A stretch of 64,000 nt of DNA from Cunninghamia lanceolata (taxonomy: Eukaryota; Streptophyta; Pinopsida; Cupressales; Cupressaceae): assembly GCA_027924645.1 (NCBI GenBank), contig BSBN01001752.1, positions 14,995,001 through 15,059,000 of the forward strand. Reading direction: 5' to 3'. The notes below the pieces were generated by a model. It was not told the DNA's origin. It did not search any database and worked only from the letters and a program-made list of their open reading frames with translations. Positions 10,877-22,006 of the stretch are shown piece after piece; position 1 is the stretch's first letter, and each line of letters begins with the position of its first letter. Position numbers and translations under genes: made by a program.

Positions 10877-11651
10877 GTGGTAACCATGTCTTTTCAAGAT
10901 GGTCTTTCCTCATCCAAGGCACCATTATTTGATGGTACAGATTATACTTTCTGGAAATATAGAATGACTCATCATATCAAAGCTTTAGGATATGATGTCT
11001 ATGAGGCCATTGAAACTAGCTGTACTGTTAAAGGAAAACCATCTAATGCTGATGAAAAAAAGGCACTTGCTTGTGACTCAAAAGCTGCTAGTGCTATTTG
11101 TTGTGGTTTGACTAATGAAGTCTTAAATAAAGTTATGGAATGTGATACAGCTAAAAGTATTTGGGATAAACTTTCAAATATTTATGAAGGAGATGAAAGC
11201 ATTAAAGAAGCTAAGTTACAAGCTCTTAGAGAAAGGTTTGAAAGAATAAAAATGAAAGATGATGAAAAGATAGTTGAATATCTTCAAAGAGTTCCGGAAA
11301 CTGTTAATAGTATTAGAGGTCTAGGGGAGAAACTAGAAGAGATAACTGTAATTAAGAAGGTCTTACAAACCCTAACTCACAAATATGACTCCAAAACCTC
11401 TGTGGTTGAAGATAAAGACCCAAAAACTATAACTATTGATTCTATTCTAGGAGTCTTTACTGCATATGAAATGAGAATGGAAAATGAAAACCCCAGCAAA
11501 GAAGTTAAGGAAGTAGCTTTTAAAACTGTGAAAAAAGAAATTGAAACTAGTCATGAAACTAAAAATATCAGTGAAGATGAATCTATTTTTGTTAGTAAAC
11601 TCAGAAGAGGCTCAGGTATATATAAAGGAAAATTAACTTTTAAATGCTTCA
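10877..11651 (+). pseudogene. Copia gag, N-terminal part (UBN2/DUF4219 type), cut inside the zinc knuckle
   Basis: Open from MSFQDGLSSSKAPLFDGTDY (Met at 10877 or 10886) through YTFWKYRMTHHIKALGYDVYE, IWDKLSNIYEGDESIKEAKL and AYEMRMENENP. This is the usual order of the capsid-like gag of plant Copia elements. About 258 codons remain without a stop. The first zinc knuckle is cut after LTFKCF, exactly where the 15-kb transposon entered. Its continuation NYGKIGHYVAKS starts at 26701. The protein would assemble particles around element RNA in the cytoplasm. Confidence 0.85.
11647..11651. repeat. 5-bp target-site duplication of the DNA transposon, left (CTTCA)
   Basis: CTTCA here and again at 26696-26700. 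Removing the transposon and one CTTCA leaves an uninterrupted gag frame reading KCFNYGKIGH across the junction. Confidence 0.9.
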
Positions 11652-11680
11652 GGTAAAAGCACAAAGTAGTGTCACACTTT
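11652..11680 (+). repeat. Left terminal inverted repeat
   Basis: GGTAAAAGCACAAA followed by GTAGTGTCACACTTT. Pairs with the reverse complement of 26667-26695; the first 14 bases are identical. Confidence 0.88.
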
Positions 11681-11712
11681 GAGCTAATAGACAAATTTTG
11701 ATCAAGTGGGTT

Positions 11713-11850
11713 TAGGTCGAGTAGTATTCGGCCGAGTAGGATTCGATCGAATCGACTCGGCACCGACGTGGCATGTATTTGGTGCCAATGTGGCTGCATT
11801 TATTCGGTCGAGTGATATTTGGCCGAGTACCATTCGATCAAATCCATCAA
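11713..11850 (+). repeat. Left subterminal motif cluster
   Basis: Several copies of GGTCGAGTA / GGCCGAGTA followed by ATTCGATCGAAT or ATTCGATCAAAT. TTTGGCCGAGTACCATTCG near 11818 matches TTTGGCCGAATACCATTAG near 25851 in the same orientation. CpG-rich against an AT-rich background. Probable transposase or accessory-protein binding sites, by analogy with subterminal repeats of other plant DNA transposons. Confidence 0.65.
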
Positions 11851-12314
11851 CCATAAAAAAGCAAAAAACAAAGCTGTGTCGGTCATTTGTTGTGTTTTCG
11901 GTCGAGTGGTTTACGAGTGGAGGTGATTCTGCCGAATACCTGGAACCTACAAAGCCCGCGTAAGACTCTTTTTGTTCTCATAACTGTACATGTTGCGTTC
12001 TTAGTTTACGACTTTTTTTGCTCTGTTGTGCACTACGTTTATTTCAGTTATTATCATGGTTACATTTGTTTATTTTGTAAATTTGAATGATATTTACATG
12101 TTAGGGTTTTTATTATTTTTGTGAAGCACCATTGTCTATGTGCTTGTGAACAGATTTTTCTATTTTAATTAAATTTATTTAAAACCCTAGTCGGGCCATG
12201 ATGATGGCACATTTTTCACAAACAAGCTCCTTTTATTCTCAATATATTATTCATTGGGTCGAGGACCTGTGTATGCTTGTGAATGTATCAGTTACGGATT
12301 TTTCCTTATCTAGA
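11851..12314. other. Non-coding stretch of the DNA transposon
   Basis: AT-rich with one further GGTCGAGTGG copy near 11900. No supported ORF. Confidence 0.4.
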
Positions 12315-12448
12315 GTTGAATTGACCCATCTAAATTTCACACAGTCCTTTAGAGCTATGCATATATGCTAGACAAGGAGTCCAGAAATAGCAGTGTTGTC
12401 CTGGAAGCCTTCTGATGGCAAGAAAATTTGAAGCATAATCAGTAAGAA
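12315..12448 (+). repeat. 134-bp direct repeat, copy 1
   Basis: Almost identical to 13276-13410. The two bracket about 830 bp that holds a minus-strand repeat-protein remnant. Confidence 0.85.
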
Positions 12449-12960
12449 GAGAGCCTTTACTTCTTCTCCTTTGAGTTGGCTTAGGCATTCAGTTACTTCT
12501 ATCTTTAAGTCCCAAGTTTGACCTTTGTTCACCAGAAAAGCTGCCTTGGAATTCTCAACTGTACTCAATTTTATGAGTATTTCAGTCATAGAATTATCAT
12601 TTGCAATTATTGTAAGAATCCAATTTTCTGTATCCTTTTCTACGCCATCATCTTCAAATAGAAGACTTCGGCAATCGAAGCTACTCTTTATGTCATGAGC
12701 TTGGCCTTTGTTCACAAGAAAAGCTACCTAATAGCTGTGCACACCTTTCCCCAGTTTAATCGCTAGCAGAGCAATGCCATTACGATCTGCTATAACTGTT
12801 AAGACTCCACAGGCCCTGATATCGTCTTCCTTAAGAAACATATTTAAGGATAGACTTTGTAACCTCAACTTTTTTGAAAATGAATTGAACTTAACTCACT
12901 CCCAGTCTAAAGAGTATCTCTATCATGCAAGCTACCTTAGAATTGTTTCTTTTATTCATT
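12368..12960 (-). pseudogene. Remnant of a helical-repeat-like protein inside the transposon
   Basis: On the minus strand two similar units of about 70 codons follow each other. Unit one contains DIRACGVLTVIADRNGIALL and AFLVNKGQAHDIKSS. Unit two contains ENWILTIIANDNSMTEILIK and AAFLVNKGQTWDLK, then VTECLSQLKGEEVKALFLL. The last 116 codons (12368-12715) are open; upstream there is at least one stop. The Leu/Ile/Ala pattern recalls armadillo/HEAT-type helical repeats, but I cannot name a family. It may be a captured host gene piece, as many plant DNA transposons carry. It is broken and its ends fall at a 134-bp direct repeat. Confidence 0.35.
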
Positions 12961-13275
12961 TATATACAATGTTTTATAAGTCATAGCTTATAGGTTTTAC
13001 TGTCGGCTTATAAGAGTGTTTCCAATAGAATTGTTTATTTTAATTTTGATCACGATAAACCGACATTGGTGCACAATCTACTTCAAAGGGATAAACTGAT
13101 GAGTTTAATGTAAGCATGGATAGTTTATCTTCCTCCATTTCTCCAAGCTATTGTATGACATTATGTAACTTTTGTCTTTAAGAAACCTATTGTAAGGTTC
13201 ATTATCGCTTTTACCTTTACATCTTAAAAGTCTTCACAACTGAAAAGAAATAAAAAGGTCTTTTGTAATTATCTA

Positions 13276-13410
13276 GTTGAATTGACCCATCTAAATTTCA
13301 CACAGTCCTTTAGAGCTATGCATATATGCTAGACAAGGAGTCCAGAAAATAGCGGTGTTGTCCTAGAAGCCTTCTGATGGCAAGAAAATTTGAAGCATAA
13401 TCAGTAAGAA
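13276..13410 (+). repeat. 135-bp direct repeat, copy 2
   Basis: Second copy of 12315-12448, with a few changes (for example AGAAATAGCAG against AGAAAATAGCGG). Confidence 0.85.
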
Positions 13411-16400
13411 CATAAACAACATCTCACATCCCCAAGTGACTGACTAGTTGCATGATGACTAGGCATTTTTTTGTTTGGTGATGCATTAATACATTTGAGT
13501 GACATGGCACCCTCATCAGACAAGAGGCAGGGGAATTAAAGTTTATTTTAGTTTTAAAATCACTCCTTCCATCAGACATTATAGTGTATCTTTTCTTTGT
13601 CAAGAAGGTATAATGTTCAGCAAGTATTGCACGTACATCTTGGTCATGCTTAGTTAGAATACTCCCTCTAAGAGCCTTAGGACTATAGTCTTTGAATGCA
13701 TACCTCAAAAAAGGAATGATATAGAATATATCTTGCCAAGTTGGAGATCTTTCAATATTCCCTTACATAGGTTCTTCTTACAGACAGACCATCATACCCT
13801 TGGGATGAGAGGATCTATTGACTGTGTTATATTAAAGAGCTGGAAATTGAAGAGTGCTTCGTTGTTAGATGTATAACATATTATGAGATCAAGGCAAGGT
13901 GTTACACCTATTCTAGCCATGGGGCCTGTGTTGGACATGTCAATGCAAACCATTGGGCATAGTTCTTGTTTTTCTAGACTGTGAGAAGTAATCTTATATT
14001 TACTCTGTTGAAATTTTTATGATGTACTATTTGATCATGTCTGTAATGGATTGTGAGGGCTGTAAGGCAAAAATTTGTTTGAATTGTTTGGTATTTTCCA
14101 GTCCATCCTTATTCAATATTAATGACTTATTTTATTTTATTTTGTTCACTAATATGATATGATGAAACATTTTTAATAAGAAAATATTATTGACTACCAT
14201 TGTAATCCTTCCTTTTGGAATCATATATGATTCATCATGTGTTAATAAAACCATGACCAAGTGTGTTTCTTCATTTCCACTTGAGTCTTATCTAAGTTAA
14301 TAAAAGATTTTGATCCTAACTTAATTGGCCTATGGAGGTGCCACTTGCACTTGTTCAATCTTTAGGGGTTCCCTTGCCGCCCATGCTACAACAACTACTC
14401 ACAAAACCAAATTGCTTTGCTTCAAGTTAAAACAGAAAACATTTATTTGTGCAAATTGAGATGAAGGATTCCTCAACTTTCAACTTACCTTTGCATGTGA
14501 TGACCTATCCTGCAGTAGCACTTGCCATTATTGTTAATTGTTAGTATAAACTTAGCTTTCTTTTTGCAAAAATGCCTAATAAGGCTTCTTTCTTGTTTAG
14601 TTGACATTCAAAGATAGTAAGGAAATCTCTAAAAATAGCCTTCCATTATTTCTTAACAAAAGAGTAGCCCCAAAAAATATGCCTTAATTTTTCATTTTTC
14701 ACTAGTTTGCAATGTAAGATCTTACAAATCATAACCTGTGCATCAATGCTAGCTTTAGATCTCCGAATTTGTGCACTCAGCTTGGTCCAAAACATCTCAT
14801 TAAGTATGCATTTCATTTTAAGGTTCAAGAACTCATCTTGGTCCAAAACGTCTCATTAAATATGCATTTCCATTTTAAGGTTCAAGAACTCAGCTTGGTC
14901 CAAAACATCTCATTGAATATGCATTTCCATTTTAAGGTTCAAACACAGATTTAAGGGAATACAAAGGAGGAGCCCAATATTGATTTTGATTGAACGAAAA
15001 AAAGTGAACTGATAAAGAGGACAGGCATAGTCAATCTTTTGAAAAAATTGCATAGCATGTTGTACAGTTAAAGCCTATTTCATAGCATGTTGTACAGTTA
15101 ACTAAAGTAAATGTTGGACAAGATTTTTGTGATCCTCCCTATCGTCTTAGATTGCAAATTTGTTTTATCTCCCCCTCACTCTCATAAAATATAACACCAC
15201 ATAGGAAGCTTTTGTTGAGGTTTCATAAATACCAAGAAAGAAACTCACTTTTATAATTATGTATTAAATCATGTTTTGTTTGGGGCACCAATGTGAAATC
15301 ACATGATTTGTTTCTTTTTAGTTATAATGAGTCCATTTCATTTATTTTTTAGCAATAATTTAGTCAACACTAAAAACCTTTGGAGTCACAACTATTAGTA
15401 TTCTACCTTTAAATACACAATCATGCATCACCACTATTAGGCACTACTCAACTATGATCTTAAGGTGTTGTTAATAAATGAAGAAGACTTTTAAAACCCT
15501 CTATGAGAGAGGACCCACTAGTTGAGCATGTTCCAATAGTTGTGATAGTATTTGTGGATTTAATGCTAAATATTTTTAAAAGTATGGCACTAGTAGCTAT
15601 GACATTAAAGTTATTAGTGTTGACCATAAGTACTTATAATTGAATGAAATGTATTTTTTACATCTAAAAATTAACAAATCAGGTCATGTCACATCAACAC
15701 ACAAAAAAACCTAATTTAATGCAAAACTATCGGTCTAACCTTTTTTTTGGTCTTTTTGGACACCTCAACAAAAAGCATGCTAATGTGGCATCATATTTGA
15801 TGATGTGGACTAAAACCTTAGTTATAAGAAGGGGCCTTGCCAAGTAAGTTGCTATAAAAATTTTAGAGTAAATTGAAATTGCCATGTATGATTTTGAGTG
15901 GCATGAAGTTAGGGTGCTCAATTATTGGGTCCTCTCCCCTACAAGAGTTGAGGCAAATGAGATTTCGATTCTTACCACTGATATTTGATAACTTAAATAT
16001 TCCAATTGCATTATTCACTGCCACATCTACCTGAACTTCATTAATTAAGAAATTTAATATGGTGCTCAGCCAATACTTGGGACTGAAATATAGTATATAA
16101 ATGCTAATATATGACTACCTGTTATTATCATGTATGTACAACCCTGCCAATTAAGACTTGATAATGACTTACCTTTTAATATGATTCCAATCTGGGTGTA
16201 AATTCCATATGATATTGAACATTGTAAAATACCTTCAAGAAACTACTTCTTACATTGAAAGTTACTATCTCTATGTTCTTCATTGTATGTTTAAGTTAGA
16301 ATAAAAATTATTACAAGGTATATGGGAAATAATATACACAAGCAGACAACCACTAAATCTTTGGGATCAACAACAAACATGGATGATAGTAATAAACAAT

Positions 16401-16687
16401 TGTACCTTATTATGAGATCAGAAGGTTTTTCATGAAGCAATATTATCTTGCACGCTTCCAGTATTTATCAACCATTATATACTTATGAAAAGTTGAATCT
16501 TGTAAATTGTCCAAGCTTATCTTTGAATCCTTTTCCTTTGCATGCAAATCTAAACTTTGTGTTTATTTAGATGATCTACATGTTGCATTTTTATATTTTT
16601 GTATGCTTAAAAGAAAAATGCTTGTACTTATTTAATTTTTTTGTAATAATTAAATGCAGATCTCTTTATATAGTTTTATCTAGAGAT
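13411..16687. other. Non-coding interior of the DNA transposon
   Basis: No ORF with recognisable content. AT-rich, with one small tandem repeat (14778-14942). The last few hundred bases would be the promoter and 5' leader of the accessory gene; an AG acceptor-like AAATGCAG lies near 16662. Confidence 0.4.
14778..14942 (+). repeat. Three-copy tandem repeat, unit about 57 bp
   Basis: Three successive copies of CTTGGTCCAAAACATCTCAT, then ATATGCATTTCCATTTTAAG with GTTCAAGAACT, starting at 14781, 14837 and 14894. The short ORFs across it come from the repeat. Confidence 0.85.
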
Positions 16688-18421
16688 ATGGTTGATGATC
16701 AGGCATCTCATCATTCCACGTAGTCTCAGCACGAAGCTGAAGCTAGGAATAATTTTTACAATGACAACATTTCTAGATTAGATAATGCTTTGAAATGTTT
16801 GGATCAAACTATACAGAACCCCCAAAATTTGGCTAATAAAGATAGATTAGTTAATATTCGGTGCGAGATTAGACATATAATTGAGACAATAAAATCATAC
16901 AATCCATATGATGATATTAGCACTGAGTAGTTTTATAGGTCCCTTGCTAGCACTATTACTGGAACTGAGAATATCAAAACTATTTCTGATAGAGTTTCAT
17001 TACATTATGTTCATACTATGTTCCCTTTTTATACTGGGAAAGACAAAGTTAGAGGTTATACTGTTACCAGGTGTACAGATCCACTAGTTGGTCCATTTAT
17101 ATATCCTAGATTTTTGGCAGCCAATCATAGATGGCCTCATAATGATGAGTTGCCACTATATTTTTGCAAACAATTATATGCTGGGTTTTATTTAGGATTA
17201 TCTGTGGATTACACATCTATGCCTGCACGTGCTGGACAGGGCAAGGGGAGGTTTGCTGATAAACCTCAATTTAGACATCCAGATTTGCCACCACCTCAAA
17301 ATAAGAGGGCATTAGTTGGTCCAAACCTTTTGGTTCTTCCAAAACGTTTGGAATTAGTAGCAATAGGAGATGCAGCAATCGCATCGACTAGATCCAGGCT
17401 TTTTGACAGGATGACCACCATTGCTACTCAAGTTGATTAGATGTCATCTGATCGTGTAGGGAGATACTTACTACGTCCATGGATTGGCCTTCCTCCCACT
17501 GAGGCTACATCTGTGAATTATGACCCCTACATTCATGCCGATCTACCATCCCCATCAGATGTGACCCATATGAGTGACACCATTGTACATAATGTTGCTT
17601 CAGCTTCCATTCTTGATTTGCTATCAACATACCCGTTTATCAATGATGAGTATGGTATTCCTTTGGATGCTGTATCGACTCATATTAGACGACATACTAG
17701 TAGACAGACGGGTCAGGGTGAGGCAGCTTCAGAGGACCAGAATATTCCAGATCAGCCTACAGCCCCCACATAGCACCAGAATATTCTAGATCAGCCTACA
17801 GCCCCCATACAACATCAAGGTGCACCTAATGTACATGGCACATATAGCACACTTCTTTTTGGCACTGGTCCTTTACCTTCAGATATAGGTGTTCCTAATT
17901 TTACCATTCATTCATCTAAGATTAGTGGGATTGGTAGAGTGCTCCAGGATGTGCAGGTACTTGAATAATTTCTATATTTTGCGTTCTACAAATTCACAGG
18001 TGTATATATTAAATAAACTTTACTTAAAAGTAGCTCTCACTATTCATTGAAATATTGTATTTGAAAATTTATAGCAACAAGGGGATAATTTGTCGTGCTT
18101 TAGGGATCTAGAGCATGCAGAGGATCCCATGCACAATACATTTAAGGTACATTTATAATATATATATATAAATTACATGATAAATTCACACATGTTGAAA
18201 GTACAAAACTTTAAGATGATTTTACATATATATACACATGTACATTAAATTAAATTATGTACTTCCTTGTGCAGGGAGGTGCATCAGGTCATGGATCAGC
18301 TTTCGGAGAGAGATCAAGGCATGCATCCACACATGGATCAGGATCCAGAGAGAGATCGAGGCATGGATCAGGATCCGGAGAGAGATCGAGGCATGGATCC
18401 ACACATGGATCGGTAGATTGA
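16688..18421 (+). pseudogene. Accessory gene of the DNA transposon: three exons, GERSRHGS-repeat tail
   Basis: Exon 1 is 16688-17956, 423 codons in one frame with no frameshift but four TAG codons (16721, 16928, 17438, 17771). Exon 2 is 18075-18146 and exon 3 is 18275-18421, ending TGA. All introns are GT-AG and phase 0. Exon 1 holds a helical N-terminus (SRLDNALKCLDQTIQNPQNL), a conserved-looking core (MFPFYTGKDKVRGYTVTRCT, FIYPRFLAANHRWP, YAGFYLGLSVDYTSMPARAG) and a Pro/Gln-rich region with the repeat NI(P/L)DQPTAP. Exon 3 is a Gly/Ser/Arg/His tail with three GERSRHGS-like units. I know no family for it. By position it could be the transposon's second protein, like the DNA-binding accessory proteins of CACTA elements. 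It is convergent with the transposase gene. The stops suggest a decayed copy. Confidence 0.6.
18290..18418 (+). repeat. In-frame repeat coding GERSRHGS units
   Basis: Repeats of GGATCNGGAGAGAGATCNAG with GCATGGATC, about 33-36 bp each, keep the reading frame of exon 3. The product is low-complexity, basic and Ser/Arg/His-rich. Confidence 0.75.
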
Positions 18422-21400
18422 TCTAGATCTTATTATGTTTGACATTATCCAGTTTGACATTTGACATTATGGTTTGACATTTTATATTATGATTTGAACA
18501 TTATATACTCTAATTAGACATCACTACACTAGGATTATGGTAAATAATAAATTTGTTTCATGAGCAAATCATAAATGATTCTTGTTTAATCCTTGCATGC
18601 CAAGAAATACATTAGATTTAAATAAATAATTGGAAAAGATAAAATTATTTTTCTAAAAGTAGTTAACAAATCTCTTTCTCAATAATTGTTATGTGCTTTG
18701 TGTTTCCAATTCATGTGTTTTGCAAATTTGGTTAATGTTTGTGGCTCATAGCTAGCCTTGTAAGACATTCATTGTATTCTTGATCATAGGGATTAATTAT
18801 CACTAGAAATAGGAATTTGTAATATCTAAAATGATAAAAAAATGTAAAATGGATGATATATGCTTCCAAATTAGAGCAGACATTCATTTACTTATTTGTA
18901 ATATAATAGAGGCCAATGTTTTATAATAGATATTACAAATAGGAATTTTTTTAATATGGTAAATGCACTATATTTTAATGTTTTATAAACAAATTTTGGA
19001 TGTAGATTAAACCCTAAAATGTTAAAATGAAACCATAAAATGTCAAATTGAAAGGTCCTAATATATAAATTTGAAACTCTAAAACATGAATTTTAAAACC
19101 CTAAAAAATCTGTTTGAAACATTATTTACATCTATTTTGAAACCCTAAAATGTGGATGTCAAACCACGATAACATTTTAATTGTGTATTCTTAAGTATGA
19201 GAATAGATTTATGATTATCTTTAAGTAGGGCTTGAAATTATGGTTTTGGGAGCTTTCTAGAAAGAGATATTTTATAAAAGATAAGAAATTAATAGAACAC
19301 ATAGTGCCTACCCTCTTATGTTATAGATACAAGTGATAGTTACGCATACTTTCCATAAGGATTTTGTTGATGAGTCAAGTCCCTTAATATTGTTCCCATT
19401 ATCTTGGTGTTGAGTACCAACTCTAGAAGAATGGAGTAGTAACTCTAAGAGCCAACATACTTGTTTTTCACCATTTTAAAAACTCATATTTCTATTCTTG
19501 AACTGCACATTATCAAATTTATAGAAAAATAAAATGATCAACAAGAAGTGCTAGGTAGTGATTAGCCATTGTCATTTCTAATAGTTTCAAAGTCAATACA
19601 AAAGGTAGATCCCTTAATACTTATCTCAACATTTTATAGGATGCCAAGGGATTGCTCTTGTGTCTTATTGGGGCCATGAATAATAATACATGGGGGGAAG
19701 GTCGTAAGGTAGGACAAGCCATGGGGATTGAAGAATACTTTGGTACCACATTTAGCTTTGAACCAGTGTAATGACCACATTACACAATTGATATCTATTC
19801 ATTATCATAGTTATCAATAATTTTGTGTCATGAAATGGGTGTACATGTGTCAAACATCGCACTATAGAGTGATATATAATTTTGTATCATAGTCATCTTA
19901 TTTGCATTGTTGTCTATATAAAAGTACCAATCTTTCTAGTAGTGTGAAGTTTTGAGGTTCCTAATTTTTAGTAATAATAAAATGGCATATGCAACCTTAG
20001 GCTCCTCCTCCTCCATTGATCATGATGTATCCAACTCCTATTTGGCTCCATGGAAAACTGTTATATCTTCCTAATAGAGTTATCACCTTTGTGTAAGATC
20101 TATCCATGTGACCTTCTCTTAAATAGACTTGGTCTTCTCATAGATCCCTAATAGAGTCATCATCTTTGTGCAAGATCTATCCATGGGACCTTCTTTTCAG
20201 TAAGATTGATCTTCTCTTGTGGTGAGAAATTTTTCACTTGTTCTTACTCTGCATAATAGGATCCAATTAGTAGCAATGTGGTTCTTACTCTGCCAATCCA
20301 TACATTACAACTCCTTTTTTGTTTGATTCACTAGGAAGTTACTCCATTTGTCCAACTATTACTCCCATCTTTAGATCTTCAAAGTGATCAACTAATGAAC
20401 AATTGATATGGGTTAGGCTCACTGATAAGTTCTAAGAATAAGGTTGTCTCAAGGGAATCCTTTTAATTGGGGATTGGTCATTGCACTAGTTTACACCTAA
20501 TATGGAGAATAAGGATCCCAATAATCCATTCCCTCTATAGTGACACATCAATTGGGTGTGGTATTTTGGCAATCAAATTATTGAAACATTGATAATAGTT
20601 TTAGACATTCCATAGGAATTTCTTAGATAGCCTTTAGTGTAGCTATATTTTGATGTGCAAATTAAAGATAATTGAATTCTTGAAGGAACAAATTTCTAAC
20701 TTCTACTACATCCTTCACACCTATAGGATCAAATTTTAGGTACCACTCTTTCACATATCCTCCAAATATTATTACAAACAATCAAATCTACTGCATTGGG
20801 TAAGTAACATTGTGGCTCATTTCACATGCTTGCCAAAGGCACATTACATTCTCATATCCATTAAAAGTGTGCACATTGAGCTATGTGGGATCACAAATAA
20901 TAATAAGTGGTGGGTTATTTATGTTCACTTGCTTCCAAGTTATCCTCTAGTGGATTTTCCCTTACAATATTTGTTCCCTTCTAGCTATGTCTAGTATTCT
21001 TGTTTTCTTGGATTTTTTTATTGTACATATATTTTCATAGTTGGGTTGGGAATGGAAATTTTAGGGTCTATTTTTACTTTTTAACTTTCTAGAACATGAG
21101 TTATTTTTGTATTCAATGAGTTTATCTCTTGTTTGAAAGTTACATGACTAATTTGGTATACTGGTTTTCTAGTGAGATATAAATTGGAACTTAATCCCAT
21201 GCTACTAATTAGAGTAGATGTATGCATTTACTTAGCCTTGTAATGCACTTATTTGTAATATTTATTATAGTGCATTTACCATATTACAAATTCCTATTTT
21301 TCATTTTTTACATGTCTAAAAATTATATCTAAAATGATAATAAGTACATGATAACAATTGAATCATGTGCAATGTACTACTCCAAAAGAAAGAAAATGTG

Positions 21401-22006
21401 AAGCAAAGGCCAACTCCATGCCATCCATAACAAACTCAATAAAATTTCATTCACTTGTATAGACACAATTACATTGAATTTGGATATTTAGATAAAAGAA
21501 ATATATATGTAAGTATAACAATATATATATCACTAACATTAATTTATTAAAGACTAAAATTAAAGGTTAGATGATTTCCTTGCTTGAGTTATGTATGAAT
21601 TAAATAATAAGTTAGAAAAGCTATATTTCATTAATAGATGTTTTCTAAGTAAAATGCATGAATTAAAAAAGAGTAAATTTAATTTATTATCACTCAAAAA
21701 TTATTACTTCTAAAATATTATTAACTAAGATTTATTTCTACTTGATTAAATTTGTGAAGTAAAAGTGAAATTATACTTGAATTAAAACGAAAGAGAATTT
21801 TAGTAAGATGCTAAATTACACAAGTGTGAAGGTTGAACTATCCTTTAGCTAATTGTACAAGCTATTTAACTATATTGGTCTTGAGATTGGCATTCCCTAC
21901 CCTCAAGAACTAAGCTTAACTAAATTGGTCTTGAGATTGAATGAAATTATTTGAATTCAACATAAAATAAATTGTCATAGAAAATATATACATGTACAAA
22001 AATAGT
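18422..22006. other. Non-coding centre of the DNA transposon between convergent genes
   Basis: About 3.6 kb with no supported ORF. Near 19005-19160 several AAACCCTAAAA motifs (telo-box-like) recur with the period of a degenerate repeat. Otherwise AT-rich sequence. Confidence 0.4.

Noticed and set aside
17574..17789. Second ORF overlapping the accessory gene
   Set aside because: Shadow frame of exon 1; no independent support.
16688..18421. TAG read as a sense codon (recoding), since stops in the accessory gene are all TAG
   Set aside because: The same excess of TAG/TGA without shifts occurs in pol and the NB-LRR relics, where paralogues show CAG or CGA at the same sites. Decay explains it more simply.
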